A DNA stretch of 64,000 bases from JBCFBK01 sp038562555. Its GTDB lineage: Bacteria > Bacteroidota > Bacteroidia > Bacteroidales > Prolixibacteraceae. Below are positions 36,413 to 44,832 of the stretch, in pieces. Below the pieces are notes generated by a model. That model did no database searches, was not told the origin of the DNA, and saw only the letters and a program-made list of their open reading frames with translations. The translations under genes and the position numbers were made by a program. The stretch spans positions 5,795 to 69,794 of the forward strand of contig JBCFBK010000029.1 in NCBI GenBank assembly GCA_038562555.1. The letters are read 5' to 3'. Position 1 is the stretch's first letter. Every line of letters begins with the position of its first letter.

Positions 36413-36784
36413 ATGAGAAAATTTATTATTTCTGTCACAGGAGAGCAGTTTGAGGTGGAGGTTGAAGAGGTTTCTATTGAAAGAATGTACTCTTCTTCTA
36501 AAGTAAATACCCTTAGAAACGTAGAACGCAGGCAAAATGTAACAGAGACCTTAAACCGTCACAAAACGGGGACTACAACGGTTGATGCTCCCATGCCTGG
36601 AAACATTTTGAAGATTTTTGTAAATCCGGGCGATGAAGTTTCAAAAGGACAAAAGTTGTTTCTTTTGGAAGCCATGAAAATGGAAAACGAAATTGGAGCA
36701 CCCGCTTCAGGACGTGTAGCTTCCATCCATGTAAATGTTGGAGATGCAGTTGCTTCAGGTGAGACTATTATTATTCTGGAATAA
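36413..36784 (+). CDS. biotin carboxyl carrier protein
   Basis: 123 residues: an N-terminal part typical of oxaloacetate decarboxylase/transcarboxylase carriers (MRKFIISVTGEQFEVEVEEV), a linker (about 30-55), and a C-terminal biotinyl domain (about 55-123) with VDAPMPGNIL and the biotinylation motif EAMKMEN (Lys about 89). It shuttles CO2 as carboxybiotin between the partner enzymes. It is 14 bp before the carboxyltransferase gene, so they are one unit. No biotin carboxylase or membrane beta-subunit gene is on the element. The 223 bp upstream contain only a doubtful 17-codon frame (MKKSEPLKAFLESIIKK). Confidence 0.92.
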   Translation: MRKFIISVTGEQFEVEVEEVSIERMYSSSKVNTLRNVERRQNVTETLNRHKTGTTTVDAPMPGNILKIFVNPGDEVSKGQKLFLLEAMKMENEIGAPASGRVASIHVNVGDAVASGETIIILE

Positions 36785-36798
36785 AAATTGAAAACAGT

Positions 36799-38334
36799 AT
36801 GAACCCAATAAAAATAACAGAAACGATTCTTCGGGATGCTCATCAGTCGCTGGTTGCCACACGGATGACATTAGAAGAGATGTTACCGATTGTTGAAAAG
36901 CTGGATGATATTGGATATCATTCCCTGGAAGCATGGGGAGGTGCCACTTTTGACAGCTGTCTGCGGTTTTTAAATGAAGATCCTTGGCATAGACTAAGAG
37001 AGATTAAAAAGCTGGCAAAAAAGACACCGCTTCAAATGTTGCTGCGTGGACAAAACTTGTTGGGCTACAAACACTATTCTGATGATGTTGTTGAATATTT
37101 TATTCAAAAGTCGGTAGCCAACGGAATGAATATCATCCGGATTTTTGATGCTCTGAATGATCCGCGAAATGTTGAAACTTCCATAAACGCATGTAAGAAA
37201 GAAGGGGGTCATGCCCAGGCAACAGTATCCTATACAACGAGCCCAGTACATACCCTGGATTTATTTGTTGAAGATGCCAAACGATTGGAATCAATGGGAG
37301 CTGACTCTCTTTGTATCAAAGATATGGCTGGTTTGTTGCTGCCCTATTCGGCCTTTGAGTTAATCAGCAAATTAAAAGAGAACATTCAGATCCCCATCGC
37401 TCTGCATACGCATTATACCAGCGGGGTAGCTTCTATGACTTATCTGAAAGCTGTTGAAGCGGGAGTGGATATCATTGACTGTGCAATCTCACCTTTGTCA
37501 ATGGGCACTTCTCAGCCTCCTACTGAGTCTTTGGTTGCTTCATTAAAGGGAACAGAACGTGATTCCGGACTTGATTTAGGCAAACTGAGTGAGATTGCGG
37601 ATTATTTTCGTCCAATAAGGGAAAAATACATCGCCTCAGGATTGCTTGACACCAAAATGCTGGGAGTGGATGTGAATGCTTTGATATACCAGGTTCCCGG
37701 AGGAATGTTGTCTAATTTAATATCACAGCTCAAACAGTCGAATGCCGAGAGTAAATACGAAGAAGTATTGCGCGAAGTGCCTCGTGTTCGTGAAGATTTT
37801 GGTTATCCTCCGCTGGTGACCCCCTCCAGTCAGATTGTTGGAACGCAGGCAGTTTTGAACGTACTAATGGGCGAAAGGTACAAAATGATACCAAAAGAAT
37901 CGAAAGCTTTGGTAAAAGGGGAATACGGAAAAACGCCCAGAGTGATTTCAGATGAAATTATTCACAAGATACTGGGTGATGAAGAACGCATTACCTGTCG
38001 TCCGGCCGATTTATTGGCCCCGGAACTCGGATCAGCAATTGAAGCGGTGAAAGAATATGCCGAACAGGAAGAGGATGCCCTTTCATATGCAATGCTTCCC
38101 CAGGTAGCAGAGAAATTCTTTAAAGCCCGAAAAATGGGTTTCCCTTCCCATGAAAAAGAGGCACCCCTGGCAACAAAACATGCTGCCAATGAAAAGAACG
38201 GCATTGACAAAAAAGTGGTAGCTGCCATTGCTACTACAGTGGCAATAATGGCCAGTGAAGAGGGAAAAACGCTGAAAATTAACAACATCCAAAAATATAG
38301 CCCATGGGCCATGTCGGCCAGGTACAATTATTAG
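36799..38334 (+). CDS. pyruvate carboxylase subunit B / oxaloacetate decarboxylase alpha-like carboxyltransferase
   Basis: A 511-residue HMGL-like TIM-barrel carboxyltransferase (about 1-290) followed by the conserved PYC_OADA domain (about 300-430). Active-site features are ETILRDAHQSL (metal-ligand Asp13), CIKDMAG (Lys174) and LHTHYTSG (metal-binding His near 203 and 205). The C-terminal 60 residues (KKVVAAIATTVAIMAS...) look like the soluble tail of a gamma subunit. There is no fused biotinyl domain, which is supplied by the gene before. Depending on partners it transfers CO2 between pyruvate and oxaloacetate: pyruvate carboxylase, Na+ pump or transcarboxylase. Partners must be chromosomal. 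Confidence 0.9.
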   Translation: MNPIKITETILRDAHQSLVATRMTLEEMLPIVEKLDDIGYHSLEAWGGATFDSCLRFLNEDPWHRLREIKKLAKKTPLQMLLRGQNLLGYKHYSDDVVEYFIQKSVANGMNIIRIFDALNDPRNVETSINACKKEGGHAQATVSYTTSPVHTLDLFVEDAKRLESMGADSLCIKDMAGLLLPYSAFELISKLKENIQIPIALHTHYTSGVASMTYLKAVEAGVDIIDCAISPLSMGTSQPPTESLVASLKGTERDSGLDLGKLSEIADYFRPIREKYIASGLLDTKMLGVDVNALIYQVPGGMLSNLISQLKQSNAESKYEEVLREVPRVREDFGYPPLVTPSSQIVGTQAVLNVLMGERYKMIPKESKALVKGEYGKTPRVISDEIIHKILGDEERITCRPADLLAPELGSAIEAVKEYAEQEEDALSYAMLPQVAEKFFKARKMGFPSHEKEAPLATKHAANEKNGIDKKVVAAIATTVAIMASEEGKTLKINNIQKYSPWAMSARYNY

Positions 38335-38346
38335 TGATGACATTTT

Positions 38347-38400
38347 TGATTTCAAAGGCGATAAAGTGGTAATGTAAGACGCTTTTAAATAACATAAATT
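38347..38400 (+). pseudogene. scar of a second citrate synthase 3' end
   Basis: 23 bases (38347-38369) are identical to 34192-34214 inside citrate synthase. The following AT-rich 30 bases resemble the sequence around and after the citrate synthase stop (AATGTAA at 38371-38377 versus 34432-34438; about 25 of 32 matches). This looks like a citrate synthase end with an internal deletion of roughly 220 bp, standing directly before mdh. Confidence 0.6.
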
Positions 38401-38422
38401 ATAAACTTTATAAATTAAAAAG

Positions 38423-39361
38423 ATGAAAATAACAGTAATAGGAGCAGGAAATGTTGGTGCAACGTGTGCAAACGTAATGGCACAAAAAGAATTGGCCAGC
38501 GAAATAGTTATACTCGACATTAAAGAAGGTTTTGCAGAAGGTAAAGCACTTGATATTATGCAAACGGCAACCTTGTTGGGTTTTGATACACGTGTTACAG
38601 GTGTAACTGCCGATTACAGCAAAACCGCTGGTTCGGAAGTGGTAGTTATAACTTCCGGCATTCCGCGAAAACCAGGAATGACACGTGAAGATTTGATCGG
38701 TATAAATGCAGGGATTGTAAAAGACGTTGCACAAAATATTTTAAAATATTCTCCGGAAGCTATCCTTATTGTAATCAGCAATCCGATGGACACGATGACT
38801 TACCTGACATTGAAAACTACCGGATTACCAAAAAACAGGGTCATCGGAATGGGTGGAATTCTTGATAGCGCACGTTTCAAATGCTATTTAAGTCAGGCAT
38901 TAAATGTGCCTGCAACTGATTTACAAGGTACAGTTATTGGCGGACATGGCGATACAACTATGATACCTCTTGCCCGTTTTGCTACTTACAATGGCATGCC
39001 GGTAGCTGCCTTACTTGATGGCGAAACAGTAAAAAAAGTGATTGCCGATACCATGGTAGGCGGTGCAACACTTACCGGACTTCTCGGAACATCTGCATGG
39101 TATGCTCCCGGAGCTGCCGGAGCTGCACTTGTTGAAGCGATTGTTCGCGATGAAAAGAAAGTATTTCCTTGTTGTGTTGCACTGGGAGGTGAATATGGAC
39201 AAAGCGATATCTGTATTGGTGTGCCTGTTGTAATTGGCAAAAATGGATTTGAAACTATTGTTGATTATAACCTGAATTCTGAAGAACAAGCTGCTTTTGA
39301 TAAAAGTGCGGATGCCGTTCGTAATATGAATGGGGTTCTTAAAGAATTAGGTATTTTATAA
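38423..39361 (+). CDS. mdh: malate dehydrogenase
   Basis: 312 residues, LDH-like malate dehydrogenase. The NAD-binding motif is GAGNVGATCA (7-16) with an Asp (LDIKEG, about 33-38) that selects NAD. The loop GIPRKPGMTREDL (about 79-91) has the substrate Arg pair typical of MDH, followed by VISNPMD (about 117-123) and the catalytic GGHGDTTM (His175). It interconverts malate and oxaloacetate. The gene is 43 bp before the DUF4914 gene and probably heads the operon running to carbonic anhydrase. The scar of citrate synthase before it suggests that the two were once adjacent. Confidence 0.95.
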   Translation: MKITVIGAGNVGATCANVMAQKELASEIVILDIKEGFAEGKALDIMQTATLLGFDTRVTGVTADYSKTAGSEVVVITSGIPRKPGMTREDLIGINAGIVKDVAQNILKYSPEAILIVISNPMDTMTYLTLKTTGLPKNRVIGMGGILDSARFKCYLSQALNVPATDLQGTVIGGHGDTTMIPLARFATYNGMPVAALLDGETVKKVIADTMVGGATLTGLLGTSAWYAPGAAGAALVEAIVRDEKKVFPCCVALGGEYGQSDICIGVPVVIGKNGFETIVDYNLNSEEQAAFDKSADAVRNMNGVLKELGIL

Positions 39362-39404
39362 GAATTGATTGTATTGAGCATAGTTAGAATTTAAAAAATA
39401 AATT

Positions 39405-41360
39405 ATGAGCGATTTATTAACAATATTAAAAGAGAAAAATATTATCCTTCCGGATAATATTAAGGATGTGCTGAACGGGTGCAGCAGCTATACCGTATTC
39501 AATACAACCGAAGAGCTTTCTGATGCTGCCACAAACGGAAAAGAGAACACTGAGTTTGAAGTGGCCTACGATGTTCCAGGAAAAGGCAACTATGTGGAAG
39601 CAGTTGTGCAACGGGTTAAGAATGGTATCTCGGCAAATTATACCGAAGCATACATGCGCCGCAGAGATCCCGGAACTATGGTCATTGCCGATAATCAGCC
39701 AACGGACAAAAAACGCTTCGTTGACAAATACGGTTATGAATTCTCAGGGCTGCAAACAGAAACCTTCAATTGGTTAAAAGATCAGGATTTGGCCGTTTTC
39801 TTTTACTTTGCCGGAAGAGAAAACATTGGTTCATTAGGAATTGCCATTGCTCCTGCCAATGCCGCTTTTTTTGCCTTGGGCTTGTCGATGCTACAAGAGA
39901 TGGTTGCCATAAAAGATTTGAAAAATGATTCTGCCTTGAAATCGGTAATTTTTGTAGCGCCGGTTTTCAGGCATACTCATTTTAACGGCAAGCAGGTTGT
40001 TGTTCATAACCGCACCGAATCGATTCACGAACTCTATTCCTATAATTTATATCCTGGTCCAAGTGCCAAAAAGGGGCTTTATGGGGTAATGCTTACCCAG
40101 GCAGAGAAAGAAGATTGGATTATAGCCCATTGTTCGGCGGTACAATCAATCAGTCCGTACGACAATTTAACCACATTTATGCACGAGGGTGCCAGTGGTG
40201 GCGGAAAAAGCGAAATGCACCAGCACATTATCAGAGAAAAAGACGGACGAGTGCTTTTAGGTCGCAATAAATTAACTTCGGAAGAAAGGTTTATTACCAT
40301 TCCCCGGTTCTGTTCGTTCAATTCGGTTGCCGACGATATGGCTTTTTGCCACCCTTCGGTTCAGAAAAAAGATGGAAAACTTCGTATTATTGACGCTGAA
40401 AATGCCTGGTTTGTTCGTGTTGACAGCGTAAAACAATATGGTGACGATCCAACGCTCGAAAAGACGACCATTAACCCATCGGAGCCGCTGCTATTTTTAA
40501 ATATCGAAACCCAACCTGGAGCAACCGCTTTAATATGGAATCATATTCAGGATGAACCCGGGAAATCATGCCCAAATCCAAGGGTAATTATACCCAGAAA
40601 ATCGGTTCCCAATGTGGTTAACAGACCGGTTTCGGTTGACATCAGGAGTTTCGGGATTCGTACGCCCGTTTGCACAAAAGAAAACCCATCGTATGGCATT
40701 GTTGGATTGTTTCATGTTTTGCCACCATCACTGGCCTGGTTGTGGCGGTTGGTAGCACCGCGCGGACACAACAACCCAAGTATAGTTAGCTCGGGAGGAA
40801 TGGAAAGCGAAGGTGTTGGTTCGTATTGGCCTTTTGCAACAGGGAAAAGAGTTCCACATGCCAATATGATGCTCAAACAATTAATTGATACGCCACGTAC
40901 GACTTTCACCTTGGTTCCTAACCAGAATATTGGTGTTTGGGACGTTGCGTTTAAGCCTCAGTTGCTTATGCGCGAGTATCTTACACGAAGAGGTGCTGCC
41001 CGCTTGAAAACCGATCAATATCAGCCTGCACGTTGCCCACTTTTGGGTTACGAATTAAATTATCTGACTCTTGAGGGATCAAAAATACCATCGAGATTCT
41101 TGAAAGTTTATAACCAGCCTGAAGTTGGCTATGAGGGTTACGATGCCGGAGCCGAAATATTGCAGGAGTTTTTTAAAACCGAATTGCAGAAATATTTAAA
41201 AGATGATTTGTTGCATACGGGTAAGCGCATTATTGATGCTTGTTTGTCGAATGCAAGCATTGAAGAATACAACGAGATTATCCCGATGAGTTACGAATAT
41301 GAATATTCATTCAATAGCATTGAAAATTATGAGCAGAGTAGTAATAATAATGGGTTCTAA
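39405..41360 (+). CDS. DUF4914 family protein, PEP carboxykinase-like
   Basis: A 651-residue cytosolic protein of the DUF4914 type. A Walker A loop GASGGGKSE lies at about 263-271, similar in placement and style to the kinase-1 loop of PEP carboxykinase. About 120 residues later NPRVIIPRKSVPNVVNRPVS (about 390-409) and FHVLPPS (about 436-442) parallel NxRVxYP...NIV..PVS and FGVLPPVS of bacterial ATP-PEPCK. This suggests a divergent member of the PEPCK superfamily acting on oxaloacetate/PEP or a similar acid. That is my inference; the reaction of DUF4914 is not known to me. It is encoded between mdh and purE, overlapping the latter by 32 bp. Confidence 0.75.
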   Translation: MSDLLTILKEKNIILPDNIKDVLNGCSSYTVFNTTEELSDAATNGKENTEFEVAYDVPGKGNYVEAVVQRVKNGISANYTEAYMRRRDPGTMVIADNQPTDKKRFVDKYGYEFSGLQTETFNWLKDQDLAVFFYFAGRENIGSLGIAIAPANAAFFALGLSMLQEMVAIKDLKNDSALKSVIFVAPVFRHTHFNGKQVVVHNRTESIHELYSYNLYPGPSAKKGLYGVMLTQAEKEDWIIAHCSAVQSISPYDNLTTFMHEGASGGGKSEMHQHIIREKDGRVLLGRNKLTSEERFITIPRFCSFNSVADDMAFCHPSVQKKDGKLRIIDAENAWFVRVDSVKQYGDDPTLEKTTINPSEPLLFLNIETQPGATALIWNHIQDEPGKSCPNPRVIIPRKSVPNVVNRPVSVDIRSFGIRTPVCTKENPSYGIVGLFHVLPPSLAWLWRLVAPRGHNNPSIVSSGGMESEGVGSYWPFATGKRVPHANMMLKQLIDTPRTTFTLVPNQNIGVWDVAFKPQLLMREYLTRRGAARLKTDQYQPARCPLLGYELNYLTLEGSKIPSRFLKVYNQPEVGYEGYDAGAEILQEFFKTELQKYLKDDLLHTGKRIIDACLSNASIEEYNEIIPMSYEYEYSFNSIENYEQSSNNNGF

Positions 41361-41805
41361 AGCTGACCTTGAATGGGCTAATCAGATAAGTAAAGTTCTT
41401 GAAAGCTTTGAAATTGAGTGTGTTTCAAGGATTGCTTCGGCGCATAAAGTCCCTCTAAAATGTTATAACCTTATTAAGGAATACGAGAAGGAAAATGTAG
41501 TGTTTATTACAATTGCCGGAATGAGCAATGCTTTAAGTGGTTTTACTGATGCTCAAACGCATTGCCCTGTAATCGCCTGTCCTCCATACAGCGACAAATT
41601 TGGAGGTGCCGACCTTTTTTCGAGCATCCGAATGCCATCGGGTGTGGCACCATTAACCATTCTTAGTCCTGAAAATGCAGCAGTTGCAGCAGCTAAAATT
41701 CTTGGCTTATCGAACCCTGAAATTCGGGTTAAAATTGCGGCATTTCAAGAGAGAAAGCGAAATGAACTGGAAGAGGATGACCAGAATTTAATGAGCGGTA
41801 AATGA
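41329..41805 (+). CDS. purE: class II PurE (AIR carboxylase family)
   Basis: 158 residues starting at MSRVVIIMGSKADLEW inside the end of the preceding gene; the frame is open ten codons further upstream, but that part is not PurE-like. Visible are IMGSKAD (7-13), SAHKVP (about 36-41), IAGMSNALSG and the C-terminal LGLSNPEIRVKIAAFQE. The last segment and the loop CPPYSDKFGG resemble class II PurE, such as the carboxylase half of animal PAICS, which adds free CO2 to aminoimidazole ribotide without PurK. No purK is near. It is translationally coupled to its neighbours on both sides. Confidence 0.85.
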   Translation: MSRVVIIMGSKADLEWANQISKVLESFEIECVSRIASAHKVPLKCYNLIKEYEKENVVFITIAGMSNALSGFTDAQTHCPVIACPPYSDKFGGADLFSSIRMPSGVAPLTILSPENAAVAAAKILGLSNPEIRVKIAAFQERKRNELEEDDQNLMSGK

Positions 41806-42767
41806 ATGAAAACCAGATAGAAATAGCAGCCCAAATCATCAAAAGTGGCGGTTTGGTAGCTTTTCCGACAGAAACAGTTTATGGATTAGGTGCTAATGCA
41901 CTTAATCCAATAGCTGTTGCTAAAATTTTTGAATTGAAAGAACGTCCCTCCTTTGACCCTCTGATTGTTCATATAGCTTCAGTTGACGACTTGAGCACTT
42001 TAACCAGAAACGTTGACAGGAATGTTATCAGGTTAGCCGAAAAGTTTTGGCCGGGACCTCTTACGATTGTTTTACCTAAAAGCAAAATAGTGCCCGACAT
42101 AGTTACTTCAGGCTTGAATACGGTAGGCATTCGAATGCCTGACAATGATATTGCACTAAAACTTATCAGGGCAGCAAATTGCCCGATAGCAGCACCCAGC
42201 GCCAATAAATTCGGGAATTTAAGCCCCGTAAGCGCCGAACATGTCAGGAAACAGCTCCCGAATGTTGATTATATTTTAGATGGAGGAAATACTACAGTAG
42301 GAATAGAATCGACCATTGTATCGATTGATGGAAATGTATGCACATTGCTACGACCCGGGGTAATTACAATTGCTGATATTGAAAATGCCTTACCAAATAC
42401 TTTTGTTTTCAATGCAGAAAAGCCCGATAAATTAATAGCACCGGGTTTATTGAAAAGCCACTATTCACCAGTTAAGCCATTGTATATCATAGATAAGCAA
42501 GTAATTTACTTGCCTGAATCATCCGGTATTATTGTTCATGGAAAAAAGGATCAAATTTTTAATGCTCAAAAAAATATATACACTTCGCAATCCTTCAATC
42601 ATCTTGAAATTGCAGCAAACTTGTTCTCTGCTTTACATGCAATGGAAGATGATGACAACATAAAACAAATATTTATTGAACCAATTCCTGAAGTTGGTTT
42701 AGGTATTGCAATTATGGACAGAGTTAAGAAAGCAGCATATAAATATCAACAAAACAACTATTTTTAA
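41802..42767 (+). CDS. sua5: L-threonylcarbamoyladenylate synthase (Sua5)
   Basis: A 321-residue Sua5-type protein. The YrdC domain (about 1-200) has GGLVAFPTETVYGLGANA (about 15-32), KERPSFDPLIVHI (about 46-58) and CPIAAPSANKFGNLSPVSAE. A linker leads to a Sua5 domain (about 215-321) with APGLLKSHYSPVKPLY. It makes threonylcarbamoyl-AMP from threonine, ATP and bicarbonate for the universal t6A modification of tRNA. Start overlaps the purE stop as ATGA. This housekeeping function on a mobile element is odd; it is probably an extra copy and shares bicarbonate as substrate with the neighbours. Confidence 0.92.
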   Translation: MNENQIEIAAQIIKSGGLVAFPTETVYGLGANALNPIAVAKIFELKERPSFDPLIVHIASVDDLSTLTRNVDRNVIRLAEKFWPGPLTIVLPKSKIVPDIVTSGLNTVGIRMPDNDIALKLIRAANCPIAAPSANKFGNLSPVSAEHVRKQLPNVDYILDGGNTTVGIESTIVSIDGNVCTLLRPGVITIADIENALPNTFVFNAEKPDKLIAPGLLKSHYSPVKPLYIIDKQVIYLPESSGIIVHGKKDQIFNAQKNIYTSQSFNHLEIAANLFSALHAMEDDDNIKQIFIEPIPEVGLGIAIMDRVKKAAYKYQQNNYF

Positions 42768-43402
42768 TGTGGGCTCACACAAAAGAAAGTTTGGAAAAAC
42801 TAACGCCAAAACAGGCTCTTGATTTTTTAAAGGAAGGGAATATTCGGTTTTTAACCAATTTAAAGATTAATAGAAATTTGTTAAAACAAGTCAACCAAAC
42901 ATCTGACGGACAGTTCCCTTTTGCCACAGTTTTAAGTTGTATCGATTCAAGAACATCAGCCGAATTGATATTTGACCAAGGATTAGGAGATATTTTTAGC
43001 ATCAGAATAGCCGGAACAATCCTGAATGATGACATATTAGGCAGCATGGAATATGCTTGCGGAATAGCAAATTCAAAAATAATTGTTGTTTTAGGGCATA
43101 CACAATGTGGAGCAGTAATAAGTGCTTGTAACAATTTAAAATCAGGTCACTTAACGGGATTACTCAATAAAATTACCCCGGCGATTAATCAAGAAACTAC
43201 AACTAAAATTGAAAGAAATGGTCAAAATCTAACCTTTGTCAATAATGTAAGTGCCATCAATGTAAATTTAACAATTAGTCAAATTCGAAAACAAAGTAAT
43301 ATTCTTGACAATTTGGAAAAAGAAGGTAAGATAATTATTGTTGGTGGTTTATATGATATTGAAACAGGGTTGGTGTCTTTTTATGAAAAAATAGATTGTT
43401 AG
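42767..43402 (+). CDS. beta-class carbonic anhydrase
   Basis: 211 residues with the zinc site of beta-carbonic anhydrases: SCIDSRTSAELIFD (Cys and Asp-x-Arg, about 48-61) and VLGHTQCGAV (His and Cys, about 108-117). IRIAGTILNDDILGSMEYA lies between. It equilibrates CO2 and HCO3-. The start overlaps the sua5 stop as TAATG, making it the last gene of the coupled set. Its position next to a CO2-using PurE, HCO3-using Sua5 and carboxyltransferase genes makes supply of inorganic carbon the likely purpose. No signal peptide, hence cytoplasmic. Confidence 0.93.
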   Translation: MWAHTKESLEKLTPKQALDFLKEGNIRFLTNLKINRNLLKQVNQTSDGQFPFATVLSCIDSRTSAELIFDQGLGDIFSIRIAGTILNDDILGSMEYACGIANSKIIVVLGHTQCGAVISACNNLKSGHLTGLLNKITPAINQETTTKIERNGQNLTFVNNVSAINVNLTISQIRKQSNILDNLEKEGKIIIVGGLYDIETGLVSFYEKIDC

Positions 43403-43410
43403 TTCACGTT

Positions 43411-43435
43411 TAATAATCAATTAGTTTGATTATTA
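43411..43435 (+). terminator. hairpin after the carbonic anhydrase gene
   Basis: A perfect 10-bp A/T-rich stem TAATAATCAA/TTGATTATTA with a 5-nt loop, starting 9 bp after the stop. It is the likely end signal of the operon, assisted by a second hairpin 28 bp on. Confidence 0.55.
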
Positions 43436-43462
43436 TGATTTATATATACTTATTATGTTATA

Positions 43463-43486
43463 AGAATGAGATTATATTCTCATTCT
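43463..43486. terminator. second hairpin after the carbonic anhydrase gene
   Basis: A perfect 9-bp stem AGAATGAGA/TCTCATTCT with a 6-nt loop. No clear T-tract follows. Confidence 0.45.
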
Positions 43487-43548
43487 ATGATGACTTAGTG
43501 GTTTCCTTTTCGAGTGAAAGGTGTGGTACTTAAATTAATATAAATAAA

Positions 43549-43788
43549 ATGATGAATTTTACTGAAGGTAGTAACGATTTTGAATTGGCTAATGCCGTTT
43601 CTATAGCCGTATTCGGAATCAACTCATAGGCTGCCTTTGCAACAATGATGGGCCCATTGGTTGAAGTGACAGTGATGATTGGACTGGTGAACGTGACCTT
43701 TTTTTTAAAGGAGGTACTTTTCAAGCAATACGATTATGTGGTTAAAGGTAGGAAGCTTAAACCAAGCTTGAACAAAATTTCAAATTAG
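43549..43788 (+). pseudogene. remnant of an ACR3-type arsenite exporter
   Basis: 80 codons with one in-frame TAG read FELANAVSIAVFGINS-stop-AAFATMMGPLVEVTVMIGLV, then NVTFFLKEVLF and a Lys-rich end. This matches the last two helices of ACR3 arsenite permeases (AVAVFGxxSGxAxAxVxGPLxEVPVxxxLV). The stop replaces the Gly codon of GINSG. Upstream parts of the gene are missing, so it is inactive. It implies that an arsenic resistance operon was lost here. From 43789 to 43980 nothing else is recognised. Confidence 0.82.
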
Positions 43789-43980
43789 ATTTTGAAGCAG
43801 CTTAGTAATACAAATAATTATTTTCTATAAGAAAGGTGGTGCATGTATAAAAATGTAAAGTGTTGATATTTATAATTTTGTGAAAATGGAAAATTAAACT
43901 GTTATAGAATTTCGTGGTGGATGAAATTTATTAACTACCCTTAAATTGTGGCTTAGGTATTAATAGTTTAAATTTTTGCT

Positions 43981-44832
43981 ATGGGGACATTCTGTGAAAT
44001 TATTCTGGATTTGGAAAGTGATCTTTCCAAAATGAAAGATGTGTCCGATAAGATTTCGGACCAAATGGAGTATGCAATCGGCCATTGTAAAATTGCATTG
44101 GATCGAATGCGTGAATTGGTAATTAAACAAGGATTTCCCGACCAAGAATCGGAAATCTACTTTTTCAAAAAGATCAAACCAACAGTCTACAGTAGATTAT
44201 TATACTATAGGGCTGTATTTGATCTGGAAAGTAAATGTCAAAAAGCCGATTCCTCTGTTATTAGGAGGTATCTTCAAAAAAGGATTTACAAGATCAACGA
44301 GTACATGGAAGAACGCCAAGTGAAAGTTCAGTACTTCAAATGCGAATATACACACTTGGATGAAAAGTACTTTGTCCGAGGTACGACTGAAATACCGCTG
44401 GAACTTCGAAGTAGCCATCACTTGTTGGACGAGGAGTTCTTCACATGGCATGACCATACTTTTTCTACCATCATGGCCAATGAAATGCTGATTGCTTATA
44501 TCCGGAAAGAGTTGGATAAGCTTGATAAACCTGTGGAATTCAATCAAAGTTATTATAAATCGCCTCTCAAATGGACCGCGCATAAAATCGATTTAGGTGA
44601 GATTATTTATGCTCTACTATATTCTGGAGCAGTCAACAATGGAAATGCCTCTATAATAGATTTGGCAGAAGCCTTTGAACAAATCTTGAATGTTGAGATA
44701 AAGGAAGATATTTATCGTTACCGTCTGGAAATCCAAGAGAGAAAGATTGAGAAAATCAAGTTTCTGAATCAACTAATAGCAATCTTGCAGCGAATGATCG
44801 ATGACAAAGATGGATTAAAATTTAGAAAATGA
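43981..44832 (+). CDS. RteC domain protein
   Basis: A 283-residue protein of the RteC family, known from CTnDOT-type elements, where RteC activates excision genes. Family-like segments are IYFFKKIKPTVYSRLLYYRA (about 59-78), YFKCEYTHLDEKYFVRGTTE (about 118-137), FFTWHDHTFSTIMANEMLI and the C-terminal NGNASIIDLAEAFEQILNVE. The last resembles the helical DNA-binding end. It is encoded 1.1 kb from the 5' side of the small protein/integrase module, in keeping with control of excision. No RteA/RteB two-component genes are nearby. Codon and base composition resemble the element, not the flanks. Confidence 0.85.
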   Translation: MGTFCEIILDLESDLSKMKDVSDKISDQMEYAIGHCKIALDRMRELVIKQGFPDQESEIYFFKKIKPTVYSRLLYYRAVFDLESKCQKADSSVIRRYLQKRIYKINEYMEERQVKVQYFKCEYTHLDEKYFVRGTTEIPLELRSSHHLLDEEFFTWHDHTFSTIMANEMLIAYIRKELDKLDKPVEFNQSYYKSPLKWTAHKIDLGEIIYALLYSGAVNNGNASIIDLAEAFEQILNVEIKEDIYRYRLEIQERKIEKIKFLNQLIAILQRMIDDKDGLKFRK

